Below are positions 45,045-56,823 of a stretch of DNA of 64,000 bases, in pieces. How positions within the stretch are numbered: the first letter of the stretch is position 1; each line of letters begins with the position of its first letter. The notes beneath the pieces are model-generated. The model had not been told where the DNA came from, did no database searches, and was given only the letters and a program-made list of their open reading frames with translations. The DNA comes from Selaginella moellendorffii (lineage: Eukaryota > Streptophyta > Lycopodiopsida > Selaginellales > Selaginellaceae). The stretch lies in assembly GCF_000143415.4 (NCBI RefSeq), contig NW_003314379.1:127851-191850 (forward strand), written 5' to 3'. Both the position numbers and the translations under genes were made by a program.

Positions 45045-45989
45045 CTTTAGCATTGAAGTTAGTTCATACAAAATTTGTGATCATTGTTAAGCAAGGACTT
45101 GGTTATAGGCTTTTTCGAGCTTTTGGTTGTTTAAGTTTTATGCTCATTGTTCCATTTGTTAAGAGTTGTTGGGGAAGGCATTTTTTTTTGCTCTTTAGCT
45201 TCGATGTTAAAGTTAGTATTGGCGTCTGGCAATCATTGGTAATGATTGACTATCATCTTAAATAGTTGATTATCCTTGTCAAGAGTTTTGCTTGATTATT
45301 GTTGATATAGACTGAGTTGTTGTTCTTCGGGATGGTAGATTCTTTCATCTCTTTCTTGATGGGATGATTGATGTTCTTTCATGATGGTTAGTTGTTCTCT
45401 TTGATGGCTTTTGGCTTTTCGCAATACCACATGTTCTTTGTGGTTTGCTCTGGATTGGTCTCTTGGGTTTAAGACGTCAGTAGAATGTTGCTGACACTTG
45501 CTTGAGCAACTCTAGTTCCTTGGTATTATTTACCGGGATCTATAAAGATTAGCTAGTGCAATAGTTGGCATGAACAAGTGTTTGTTGGCCATGCAACATT
45601 CATTCTATTCTGTTAATTGTTGCTCAAGTTAGCTCTGATAGATTGGGATGTTATTTCCTTCAGGTGATACATTCGCGAGCATCTTGCTTGCCAGTCAATG
45701 ATACTTTGTGTTCTTTGCGTTCTCTTTGGTAAGTTGTTTGGTTTACTATCTGCCCAGTTCAATAGTTAAGTTTCATCATTGAGTTTCCTTGATGATATAC
45801 TTTCTATTGAATTTTGTTGGATGGTGAATCCTATATTTCCAAAAAATGATAATCTTGGTGGTTCCTATCTACTATAATACTGGTTTATCGGATGATAACT
45901 TATTTGGATACTTTTGTGGTCTAATCTAAGATATATTCACTGATAATTAAGACTCTAAGATATCATTGTCTATGACTTTAATATTGTCT
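45045..45989. repeat. Inverted arm 2, right part
   Basis: Continues the arm broken at 38650; inverted counterpart of about 22057 down to 21130. Ends at the assembly gap. Confidence 0.6.
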
Positions 45990-46620
45990 NNNNNNNNNNN
46001 NNNNNNNNNNNNNNNNNNNNNNNNNNNNNNNNNNNNNNNNNNNNNNNNNNNNNNNNNNNNNNNNNNNNNNNNNNNNNNNNNNNNNNNNNNNNNNNNNNNN
46101 NNNNNNNNNNNNNNNNNNNNNNNNNNNNNNNNNNNNNNNNNNNNNNNNNNNNNNNNNNNNNNNNNNNNNNNNNNNNNNNNNNNNNNNNNNNNNNNNNNNN
46201 NNNNNNNNNNNNNNNNNNNNNNNNNNNNNNNNNNNNNNNNNNNNNNNNNNNNNNNNNNNNNNNNNNNNNNNNNNNNNNNNNNNNNNNNNNNNNNNNNNNN
46301 NNNNNNNNNNNNNNNNNNNNNNNNNNNNNNNNNNNNNNNNNNNNNNNNNNNNNNNNNNNNNNNNNNNNNNNNNNNNNNNNNNNNNNNNNNNNNNNNNNNN
46401 NNNNNNNNNNNNNNNNNNNNNNNNNNNNNNNNNNNNNNNNNNNNNNNNNNNNNNNNNNNNNNNNNNNNNNNNNNNNNNNNNNNNNNNNNNNNNNNNNNNN
46501 NNNNNNNNNNNNNNNNNNNNNNNNNNNNNNNNNNNNNNNNNNNNNNNNNNNNNNNNNNNNNNNNNNNNNNNNNNNNNNNNNNNNNNNNNNNNNNNNNNNN
46601 NNNNNNNNNNNNNNNNNNNN
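45990..46620. other. Assembly gap
   Basis: 631 N. By comparison with the left Y LTR and arm 1 it should hide the start of the right Y LTR and the end of arm 2. Confidence 0.99.
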
Positions 46621-46931
46621 ACAGGCGCCCCCAGAACTTACTAAATATAGAATGTCTTTATATTGCAAATTTGGATATGGGACGAACACCATTGTGTTCA
46701 GGACAATCTCTACATTCCGTAGATATGCCAAATAAGCAAATCTAGACACTTTCCATAAATAGCATTTGGGACCAAAATAAGACTAACACAATGGGTATGA
46801 TAGCGAGGGTGTTTGGTAGACACGGTAAGCTATCTACTAGCAAATATTGAGGGACCAATCTCAATATCGCGGGGGTTCTTGATACTAGCAAGTGCAATCC
46901 AATGACAAGAGTTTCTCAAACCAGACCGAGT

Positions 46932-47525
46932 TGTAAGCAACCAAAGGGAACGACTCGAGAGACGATCCATGGGGTTCAAATATAAAGGGAAAGGGCCCAT
47001 GAACAAGAGTGCACCCCCTTTTCCAATCAGTTAAGGGTCTTGGGATAGTTGGAGTTAAGCGTCCTTGGGTTTGAATAGTACTGGGCTGGGTGACCTCCCG
47101 GGAAGTCCAAACTCAAGAGCTTACATTTGGTATCAGAGAGGTCTCGAGTCCGACTCTGTTGGTTGGCTAAGGGAATCACACCACATGTTGATTGACATCT
47201 GGCTGGTCCAGTTTGCTCCCGCTGGGCTCGACCCGAGGGGTAGGGTGTCAAGAGAGCTGCGGCTCTCGGGAGAGCTGCGGCTCTCAGCTTCCGTTCACGA
47301 GGGCGTGAACTTGCAGGGAAGCGTGGTGGATTGTAAGCAACCAAAGGGAACGACTCGAGAGACGATCCATGGGGTTCAAATATAAAGGGAAAGGGCCCAT
47401 GAACAAGAGTGCACCCCCTTTTCCAATCGGTTAAGGGTCTTGGGATAGTTGGAGTTAAGTGTCCTTGGGTTTGAATAGTACTGGGCTGGGTGACCTCCCG
47501 GGAAGTCCAAACTCAGGAGCTTACA
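46932..47525 (+). mobile_element. Complete TRIM retrotransposon, Cassandra-like
   Basis: 594 bp: two 194-bp LTRs (46932-47125, 47332-47525; TGTAAGC...GCTTACA, three differences seen), PBS TGGTATCAGAG at 47128-47138, a 206-bp internal region and purine-rich GCAGGGAAGCGTGGTGGA before the 3' LTR. A perfect target duplication CGAGT flanks it (46927-46931, 47526-47530). Removing it restores the Y LTR sequence (compare 20370-20400). Each LTR carries a block resembling the 3' half of 5S rRNA, the defining trait of Cassandra TRIMs. Confidence 0.92.
47051..47108 (+). other. 5S-rRNA-like block in the TRIM 5' LTR
   Basis: Contains AGTTAAGCGT, CTTGGG, TAGTACT, TGGGTGACCTCC and GGGAAGTCC in the order and spacing of the A-box to C-box part of plant 5S rRNA. 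By my memory of the 5S sequence about 48 of 57 positions agree. Repeated in the 3' LTR at 47451-47508, where GCG is changed to GTG. Confidence 0.85.
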
Positions 47526-47735
47526 CGAGTATGCTCAGCAAGAAAAACATAGGGTTCCTACCTTATGTTTATCCAATTTAAGTGCACGGTCATTGACCAG
47601 TTTCTCAACTAACTCAAGTGGGAACTAATAATAGGCCCAGTAATACTGACCTTCTGCCGTCGTGGCTGTAAGGAAAGAATATCCAAAGGATTAACTGATA
47701 GGTAACTTTTGATACTTGAAGTCACATTCGCGACA

Positions 47736-49411
47736 AATGGTACAATGGTTTAAGCACAACCACTCATGAGGATTGGAGTATTCTCCTGGACATCTTTAAA
47801 TGCACATTTAGACATGCCAAGAATTGTGATGATGCCTTCCAACAATTGCATCATTTTTGTCAAAGGCTGAGTTAATAATGCAATTTAGCATTCGTTTCCG
47901 AAGCCTCTTACTTTGTATAGAGCCAAATATGTCAGAGTGGATCAAGCTGGGAATGTTATAGCCAACACTTCGACAAGATTTTGTAGGACTTGTGCATGCA
48001 CTTGCTCCAACCATTCTTGACAATGCCCTTTGCTTGGCATAACGTTATGAAACGTCGCCTCTTCCACTTCTCGCTACATGTCCTTCAGCTCCACTTCACA
48101 TGGGAGATGGTCATGTTCCAATGGAGGTTGATGCTACTGCTGCTTGAGTTCAAGGACAAGGGTGAGGATGTGATGTTCGCTGCTGGACGTATGATGAAAT
48201 TGGTCACACTTATTGTCATTGTTAGCATTTTCCAAATTGGCAACCTCCATTTCCTAGGTGGAGACTTTGGCGTCAACAACATTTTGTTGGTGCTATTGCA
48301 ATGAAAGGTTTGGACACCGAGATGCATCCGAGAAACAATGAGTCATGCAAGTAATAGAGGGACCTTGTGTGAATAAGTCAGTGTTTTTTTCAAGAGTATC
48401 ATCAAGGGGTTCACTCGATACTAGTTCATCCATTGTTTACTTCCAAGCTCATTTTTATAATAAAAAGTCTCCTATTAACCTTTCCATGTTGGCTGGTATA
48501 AGTTTGAATTTATCTTCTATTACTCGACCTATTGCCACACATTGACATCTACATTTACATCATGTGGTAGAGCCAGTTTTCATTCTTTATGGCAACGGCT
48601 GTACACATGCATATGCACAAGATTAGACGAACTTAGTTGTACATGTGGGAGATCTTGAGTTTAAGTTGCAATCATTGCAAGTGGTGACGAATTAAGTTTT
48701 TGACATCATCCTTGGTATGGATTGATTGTAACACAATCATGCCAAATATGACTTTGAAGTTTTTTTTCCTTATCTCATACTTCTTTATATTTCATCCATT
48801 CCTTTAATATCTATACCTCTTTATCCCTTTGTTTTTACCTCTGCTTCCATTACTTTTGTCTCCCTATTATGTTTCCATTTTGTTCCGTTCTTCCTTTTTC
48901 CAATCCCTTCGATGGTTTTTGTGTTGCAGCAGTTGACTGGTTCATGAAGGAGTATACTGATCTTTTTGAATTTGACATATCGTTTGGGGCCAAGATTGCT
49001 ACACGTCATCTGATTCCAACTGAGGATGCTCGTCCAATCAAAGTTCATATTCATCGTCGGTCACCTAAAAAGATCAAGATTTTATATGCAAACGTCAAAG
49101 AAATGTTGGAAAATGACGTTATTTGAAAGTCACAAAGTCCTTGGGCATGTGAACCTCATTTTGTGATGAAGCCTGATGAAAGTATTTGTTTCTGCATCAA
49201 CTATCATCCATTAAACAAAGTGACGATCCCGAATGTGTACCCTCTTCTTCATATAGCTGATCTATTGGATCATTTGGGGAGAAGTTGTTCGTTCACCAAG
49301 CTAGATCTTGTTTCTAGGTACTGGCAAATACCGATGGTTGAAGAAGATATTCCTAACATTGTTTTTTTTACACCATTTGATTTGTACGAGTTCTCAGTGA
49401 TGTTGTTTGGT
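47736..49411 (+). pseudogene. Ty3/gypsy gag C-terminus, protease and partial RT
   Basis: Decayed by stops and frameshifts. Order: gag continuation (MVQWFKHNHS, FSIRFRSLLLCIEP, DFVGLVHALAP, GDGHVPMEVDATA); a damaged zinc knuckle (C..C, IGHTYCHC, 48180-48215); protease remnant FDIILGMDWL-like with stops (48690-48760); RT from about 48950 with FEFDISFGAKIATRH, IPTEDARPIKVH, EMLENDVI*KSQSPWACEPHFV, FTKLDLVSRYWQIP and FSVMLFGL. It ends abruptly at the RT FGL motif where the SPH repeat copy B begins. Confidence 0.85.
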
Positions 49412-52083
49412 TTATTCATGGAATCAATGTTTTAATTCATTAGAATTAGAGAATCCTATGAATACTGAATTCCCAACATATGAAGGTTAACATTATGCTT
49501 ATTGGGTTTTTTTATATTATTGTACTATTAATAAATCATCCCATATACTAATACAGTAGCAATAAAAAAAGAAGAACTATTACCAACAGCAGATTCAAGC
49601 GTGACCCCTTTCACAAGTAGGTGAAGGTTTTCATGATTCACCTGGAAAGCTAAGTGGTCAATTTTAAGGTCCAAAAGTTTTACTGCTACAAACTTCTTCC
49701 AAACTTGTGGTGGTGTCAAGCTATAGTTCCAGCTTGATTGTCTTCAAATATCCTAAAACAGATTGAATGAAGATAACAATCCAATATAGTGTTATGATCA
49801 GTCCTCTAGTTGGTGAGTAGGAATGAGCCATCCCATCTTTCTTTGTTCCAAGAGAATTGGGAGTATCTGTCAGTGCTTTGTTCATCCACAAATTTTAGAA
49901 AATCACGCTTTTCTCTTCCCTGAAGAATAGACCTCCTCAATCAGGAGAGCTTGATAGGACAAAACAATTAATCAAGAAGGACGATTGTGGAGAAATGGTG
50001 CCCAGCTCATCTTCTTGATCTGGTACCTAGTGCAATAATTAGCATAAACAGGTGTTACAATTTAGATAAATAAGTTTACCATAATTATTTCTTAGAATAG
50101 CCCACAGCAGATGTTTATCATGGTGTATATCTAGCATACAAGTAGCGGTGAAGAAAAAGCTATATCTATCAGAAGAACTTTTATTTCTAGATTCTCATGA
50201 AGAACTTTGGATTTGAGGATAAAAAAGCCATAAAACATGTAAAAAGGTATCAATTATAAATTAAAATATTTACTACAAAAAATGTTCTTAGAATTTTCTC
50301 AAAAACTATAATAGCTTTCCTTAATCAGAAAAAAAAAATGGTAATTTGAAGATGCTAACAAAAGTTAGATTGACAAATGAGGTTTTGTGCAACAGATTAT
50401 TATCACTGCTAAAAAACAATTTTAGAAATAAGACTGCTCATTTTATCATTAGGTTTAAGGATATACTAGATAATAAAAAATTTAAATAATTATTGCTAAA
50501 ATGATATTTTAGAAATTAAAATATTATAGAATATAATTATTTAAAACATTATTATTTCCACCATTTTAGTTAAGTTAAAGTAATAATTACTTAAACAATT
50601 TTATTATCATATAGCTCTATTTATTAAAGATACTGCAACAAAACTTTGGTGCATTATATTTTAAAAAACCATTAAAATAAAAGATAAAAAGTATTGAATA
50701 TCTATAGTTGATAAAACTTATTATAAAATTATCCCAAATTTATAGCATTGCTACAATTGGAGCACTAAAAAGTATATATTTTTAATAATTTACTTAAATT
50801 ATACATTATAATTTCTAACTAGATATTAATATTTTTTGTTCTTAATTAAAATTTTAACTAAGATATGCTGGCATTTAATAAATCTTTAGTTTTCATATTT
50901 ATATTTTTAAGTATTTATTCATGCTTTAGTGCACATATACAAGTATTTGTTTTTAATAGAGTAGGTGATGAACATAAACTTCATTGTAAATTAAAAGATG
51001 ATGATATAGAAATACAATTTATTAAAGATAGATCAAACTTCATGTTTAAATTTAACACAAGATGGATTGGACATACTTTATTTCGGTGTGATATAAACTT
51101 TAAAAGGGAAATATATGTGAAATTCAATGTTTATGAGCAAGGATCATATAAAGATTATAAAGAATCTAAAATAGTAGAGTGTTATATAATTGGATATGAA
51201 ATTTTTGAAATTCATAAAAGTTATTATAAAGAACAATGGGCTGTGCCAATGAAAAGATATATTCTTATTTCATATGTAAAAAAGAGAAAGTGATTTAATT
51301 TTTGTAGCAATTTTCTAAAATTATTTTATATGAGATATGATCATTTATAGATAGCAAGAAATATAAATTTTACATTTCCTACCTAAAACCTATAGATAAA
51401 ATAAATTGCTATGTGTTGCATATAGCAATGCTTGGTTTGCTTAATAGTAGCTTTATACTTACTTATTAATAAAATTGATCAAATAAAGTTTATAGTTATA
51501 TGCATGTTTGTAAATTATAAACACGAGATCAATCTTTCTGCATATCAACCATTAGATCATAAAAGAAAAAGAATATACTAGAAAGGGTTTTAAAAAGTTT
51601 ATATAGGAAGTTTTAACATCTTTATAAATTGTAAATACAAGATTAATCTAAATGAATAATAACCATAAATATTATAGAATATTCAAGAATATTTTAGGTA
51701 TAACCTTTACCATCTCAGTCCCCCTACAGGTTTGGTTAAGCAAACCAAAAATTATTTTGAGATGATAATACTTATAAATGACATTGTCTAATAAATTACG
51801 ACTAACCTCTCTATGGTGTGAATATTTAATATAATTATAGTTTAAAATATTTTAATTTTTCAAAAAACTTATACCACAATATTATTTTGAAGAGGAACAT
51901 TATTATTTACAATTCTCTATATCTACTATTTGATAGTAAACAATTTAAGAATCTTCTCCTAGGTTATGATTATAATATATTTCTATTAAATCAGATGAAA
52001 AATTTAAATAATATTAATCGATAATATTTTCCTAAATATAAAGTGTTAAAAATTAGTAACTTTTAAAACTTGTTCAGTTGTGC
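49412..52083 (+). repeat. SPH-carrying AT-rich repeat, copy B
   Basis: Direct counterpart of 16445-18957 with small indels. At 49528-49719 the minus strand holds an open exon-like stretch (WKKFVAVKLLDLK...HLLVKGVTLES) also present, more broken, in copy A; the parent gene is not recognised. The left border lies inside the gypsy RT. Confidence 0.75.
50865..51293 (+). CDS. Plant self-incompatibility S1-like (SPH) secreted protein, copy B
   Basis: Single exon, 142 aa. Signal peptide MLAFNKSLVFIFIFLSIYSC, then VFVFNRVGDEHKLHCKLKDDDIEIQ (Cys41), FNTRWIGHTLFRCD (Cys75), KFNVYEQG and VECYIIGYE (Cys106), the S1/SPH arrangement with one more conserved cysteine than copy A. A three-residue insertion (AHI) after the signal peptide and a longer basic tail distinguish it from copy A. 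Both copies keep an intact frame although flanking repeat DNA has diverged with indels. Role unknown; the poppy relative is a secreted ligand. Confidence 0.75.
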   Translation: MLAFNKSLVFIFIFLSIYSCFSAHIQVFVFNRVGDEHKLHCKLKDDDIEIQFIKDRSNFMFKFNTRWIGHTLFRCDINFKREIYVKFNVYEQGSYKDYKESKIVECYIIGYEIFEIHKSYYKEQWAVPMKRYILISYVKKRK

Positions 52084-54100
52084 AATTCTAAAATGGATTA
52101 ATTCTTTTCATGTTTTAATTTTTAATTATGCTGATCTTTATTCTTATCTTTCATATATCAGAGCTATTTATTATTTATATTTTCGAGTTGACATATTGAC
52201 TCGACATATTTTACTCCTTATTAAATATATTATATTATAGACAAGTTTCACTTATTATAGATGAATTTCATACTCAAAATTATCAATCTCATGTATCTCA
52301 GACAAGTATCAAAGTAACAAAATATCATAGCTCGCTCACTATTTTGTTTGAGTTTTCAAGTGTTAATGTGTTTCATGCTAGATTAGCATCTAAATAGGAT
52401 TATTGTGAAATAACTATATGTCAAGATTTAGGCATGTATAGTTCAATTAGTCCCACCCAACATGAAATTCAGTTATTATGAAATTTGTTTCTTTAATTTA
52501 TTTTTAAAGAAGTTTTATTTGAATTAATTTTACTTTAAATTTTATATGATATAACTTTTTAATTTAAAATATGTCATAGATTATTATATTATTCAAGTTA
52601 AATCTTATAAAATTAATATTTATTTTATCAGACATAATAAATACTTTATCATTTCCTAGCTAATGTGTTCTCATTAAATATATATAGAATTATTAATTGG
52701 CTATAATTTTCATGTGCTCAAATTACTTCTATTGAAATTTTTTATTCAAAAAGAACTCCAGAAAACACAAATTCAGATTTATTCTATTATATCTTTTCTC
52801 CTTGATGATTTTAAATATTAGTTATATTGAGATTTATTGTACTCTTTTATAACTTTAGTGAGTGCTTGAAGTATAGAGATACACTATTAATTTCATTGAA
52901 AAGCCTTGATTTATATATTGAAGTGAGAGCATTTACACACCAGTTTATACTTTTAAATTCATTAATTATTCTACTGAAGTATTTTACATTCACACGAATA
53001 CATTATAAATATATTTAACTTTAAAACTTAAACTTTCATTAACCTTAAGTGTTTACTTTAAAGGGCATTGATTTGCATCCAAACTTATAAGAAAACTATT
53101 GTTGCAATTTTAGATCTAGAGTTGTGATCTAGGATCTAGAGCCAGCAAGGTTGGTTTATTGAATATTGTGCTAAACTTTATAAATTTATGGTCTAATTTG
53201 GTATAACATTAATATAGTTCTTTCCGCTAAGCAAGTAACCAAGACAAACTATAAAACTAGGAAAACAAATTAACACTATATCATCTACTTTTTACTTTGT
53301 AAAAGTATAATAATGAAAGTTGTAGTGTTGTTATTGTCCCATTTATATGTATTGCAAAGGTTTAGTAGATTCTAGTTGAACCAATGGAAAAATGTTTGTC
53401 AAATACTAATCCCAAGATTTAGCATTAGCAACTTATGATAGTTATGAAGGTAAACTTAACTTTGTTAGTAATATTAGACCATAACCATCTAAAATTTTAT
53501 ATGGTGAAACATTAATAAAACTTTGTACCCTTATGATATATATATACTAAAGAGATGGTAAATAACCATTTAAATCCAAATACTAAAACTTCACATACTT
53601 TACAATCACCCATTTAAAAGTCTAAAATGAGTTATTCCACTAAACCATCTATTTATGGATGAAAAACACTCATGAAAGTGTGCTATATCCCTACTTGAAA
53701 TATCAAGACATGACATGCCTTAACCATAAATATAGGATAATTATTTGAAAGAATTATAATAAAAATGATGGAATACCACTAGATTGAAAAAGAAATATCT
53801 AATAGCAGTTGCAAATGCACTAGCAAAAGCATGAAATTCCACCTAAAAAGTCTAGTAGTTAGAAACAATATTAATGTACTCATTGTTTATAGTTGACTGT
53901 GGGAAAGACCCCATTAAATCAAATTCCACTAGCTTAAACAAATAATAAATTGTAATTGATTTCAACCATCCTTTTATAGCACGAGGGGGAGTATTACGAA
54001 CTTGACACTAAACACAACTATACATATATATATGTGCAACTTCTTAATCACACAATGATGTTCTATATGGATAATTTCAGATAAAGGTTTTATTTAGTCC
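52084..54100. other. AT-rich DNA without recognised genes
   Basis: Very AT-rich; only short open frames. Nothing could be matched. The last few hundred bases may belong to the 3' part of the minus-strand gypsy element that follows. Confidence 0.5.
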
Positions 54101-54109
54101 TTGCAAAGC

Positions 54110-55210
54110 AGATCTTCAAAGTACAACTTGAGTAAGTTCACATGGAATATAAAATGTATCTTCCCTATCTCCCGAGGAAGTCAAAAATGGTAAGCCACCT
54201 TACCAATTGAAGCCTCAATTTCATAAAGCCCTGCAAACTTGCTTAAAGAACTTAAGATTAGTTTATTTTTAGGAATATATATATTTTACATTTGGGTCAA
54301 CTTCCAATTAATCCCACTTGGTAACCATAGATTCTTGATATTCAGCCACACCTTTTCCCTAACTTAAAACTCTATGTCTCGATGCTTTTTATTTGTATAT
54401 TTGGTTTGTTTTTGTTAAGCCCGTTCTAATGAATCCCTCACTATATTCCAATCTTTCTATTATGAATGCCTCTATTACGGGTAATTCTCTATGATACTCA
54501 ACCATATCAAGTTTCATGGGACTTTCAATAGCTCGCCCATTGATGATTTCCCAAGGATTTACCCCAATACTTAAATATGGTGAGTTATTATAGCATATTT
54601 CTAGAAGTCCCAAATGACTTATCCAATCAATCTGGTTTCCAAAGATATAACATTGCAAATAATCCTTCAAATGCCTATTCACCCTTTCTATTTGTTTATA
54701 TGTCAAAAAGTGTTATTGCCATCATACTTGATTTAATACCCAATACCTTTCTGTGGGTGATAGGCTATGCTAAATCTTAACTTGGTGCAATATTACTCCA
54801 TGAGAGTTTTTTAGAACTTACTAGTGAAAATCTTATCTCAATCTGAGATAATTTCTTCTGCCTTTCCCCGCACTCAAACTACTTGTTTGAAAAATAATTT
54901 AACCACACCTTTTGCATCCACTTCCATTATGGTGGGTATGAAATGTGCCATTTTAGAAAATTGATCCGCACCATGAATATCACATCAAACCCTTCACTTA
55001 GGGGGAGTTCTATAATGAAGTCCATCATAAAACATTTTTATAGACGATTTGGAATTAGGAGACTTTATAACAAGCCCCTACTAACCTTAGTCATGGCTTT
55101 GACTTATTGACATGTTAAACATATCTTTACATAGTTTTAAATATCTTTAACTATGTTTGGCCAGTGATACTTTCTTTTGAGTAAGCCCATCATCTTGGGA
55201 CTTTGCCAAG
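54110..55210 (-). pseudogene. Ty3/gypsy integrase, decayed
   Basis: Reading the minus strand with frame changes gives, in order: LLKRKYHWPNIVKDI and CLTCQ (zinc-binding part), MMDFIIELPLSEGFD, FSKMAHFIPTIMEVDAKG-like, KIFTSKF, LRFSIAYHPQ, the open stretch IERVNRHLKDYLQCYIFGNQIDWISHLGLLEICYNNSPY (54389-54706, read in pieces) and a C-terminal AGLYEIEASIGKVAYH part. Many stops; inactive. Opposite in orientation to the gag/RT fragment at 47.7-49.4 kb, so a separate insertion. Confidence 0.8.
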
Positions 55211-55272
55211 GGGAAAAATAATACGAGGTTGAAGCCATTCTTAATGTATACAAAAGCAAATGATAAGGATAA

Positions 55273-55419
55273 AAGGTGAGGGAGTTTTATATAAAGTGGA
55301 AAGAATTTCCACCTTGCAAAGCAACATGGGAATCGAAGGAGAATCTAGTGAACAAACAAGATTTAATGGAGGAATTTTTGCAAGATAAAACCCTATGTAT
55401 TTATCCAAAGTTTAATTAA
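55273..55419 (+). pseudogene. Retroelement chromodomain fragment
   Basis: Open stretch KVREFYIKWKEFPPCKATWE followed by NLVNKQDLMEEFLQDK on the plus strand, the chromodomain found at the end of chromovirus integrases. It is opposite in orientation to the adjacent integrase, so the two pieces come from different insertions or from an inversion. Confidence 0.65.
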
Positions 55420-55430
55420 AGTATTCATTT

Positions 55431-56823
55431 GTGAAATTGAGTAATATCACATGTTGGGACTTAAAGGCATGTTGAAGGTAAACTAATTAATATGGGTTTA
55501 ACTAAATCAACCACATAATTCAATTTACAATCCCCGTATTGGCTGCTAGGTGAGAATTCATAAACATGGAGTTGTAGAGCTTAGAGATCAATGTTAAGGA
55601 TTTCTCCTGGCTGGCTGCTTCTTCATGCTTGAATTAGGGGAGACAGACTAGCATTTTCCCATCTTGTAAAGAGTGAAAATTGAAATTAAAATTGTTAAGA
55701 TGTCCTATATAATATAGATGCTAATGAGATATAGCACTTGTCATTGCAGCATATTTGAATCCATCTGTCTCATGTTTCTTATGAGGCATTGTGAGACTTT
55801 GCAAATATGGCATGCAATTTGTAAAAAATATAACTTTGATTTTACATCCACGTGGCAAATGTTTATTGGATAAACTTTTGATGCCTGACCATCTATGACA
55901 TATGGGTCACGGATGGCAGAATGACTTGGGCTTGCAGTGGGCAAGCTCAAGTGCATCATGCACAAGTGATCAAACCGGCCTCAAGCTAGGAGGAGGACTA
56001 GTAGCAGCCCAAGAACCATAAGATTGTTGATGCCAAGGGCCAAGTATTGCAAGCATTGTGTCAGCTTGTGGATTGCAACAAGTTAGGCTTGATAGTGCAT
56101 GATCAAGAGCTCAACAATCCATCCTTCCTGTGCCAGCTCCATGTCCTGGAGAGGGTCTTCAGGATCCACAGATGATGGCAATTGCCAAGATCTCAAGAGC
56201 ATCATCTTCAAGCTTTAGTCATCATGAAGGCCAGGCATCAAGCTGCTCCACAGATAACTTGTGGCAGTCCAAGGAGGTTTTCCAGCCCCAGAACTTCCAG
56301 CTCTCCATGACCAAGCTCTAAGGGGATTTGTCTGCCATCCTTTTATCATATATCTGACTTGGGCATATGATAATTAGCTTGAACACCTGATGGCTTTCTG
56401 CTAGGAGTACTGTGACTCAATGTACCTTCACCTGCTCGAACCTCTCAGCTCTCATTTCTGGCAAGGCAATCCACGAACCATACAAGAAATCTACAAAATT
56501 TTGTCACTCAGCAAGATTCCAAGCTCTCATGTACTGTATTAGAAGCTAACTTTCACCATGATGTTTTTGGTGCCTGGACAACACGACCTGGTGTTTCCAA
56601 TCAGTTGCAAGCAAAATCTTTCCTCTTTTAACTCTATTATAGATCCTTTTTGTGGAAGAAAAAAAATCTCACCAATAGCTTTTCCTTTGTTATCCAGCAA
56701 GAAAAGATGGTAGCATAATGTAGGTTTTAACACTAAAGTTATCCTTGCTAACTGACTAGTATCTTGATAAACCGTTAACTAGAAAAAGAAATTTAAACAT
56801 AATTAACATATAAATTAGGGTTT
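55431..56823. other. Intergenic stretch with one exon-like island
   Basis: 56004-56177 (+) stays open with a protein-like composition (QVLQALCQLVDCNK, LNNPSFLCQLHVLERVFR) but no family was recognised and no splice-consistent partners were found. The rest shows nothing. TTAGGGTTT at 56815-56823 abuts the next start codon and is a telo-box on the minus strand. Confidence 0.4.

Larger units (their letters stand above)
46621..47735 (-). repeat. Right LTR of the family-Y element, split by a TRIM
   Basis: Same orientation and order as 20100-20594. Visible part about 516 bp after removing the TRIM and one target duplication. Ends GCGACA directly before the resumed gypsy gag. In minus orientation this is the 5' LTR, but the expected neighbouring PBS side lies in or before the gap. 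Confidence 0.6.

Noticed and set aside
45966-46749. 259-codon frames on both strands around 46 kb
   Set aside because: They run through the N gap and have no sequence content.
47065-47385. 106-codon open frame within the TRIM
   Set aside because: Spans LTR, PBS and internal noncoding parts; TRIMs encode no protein.
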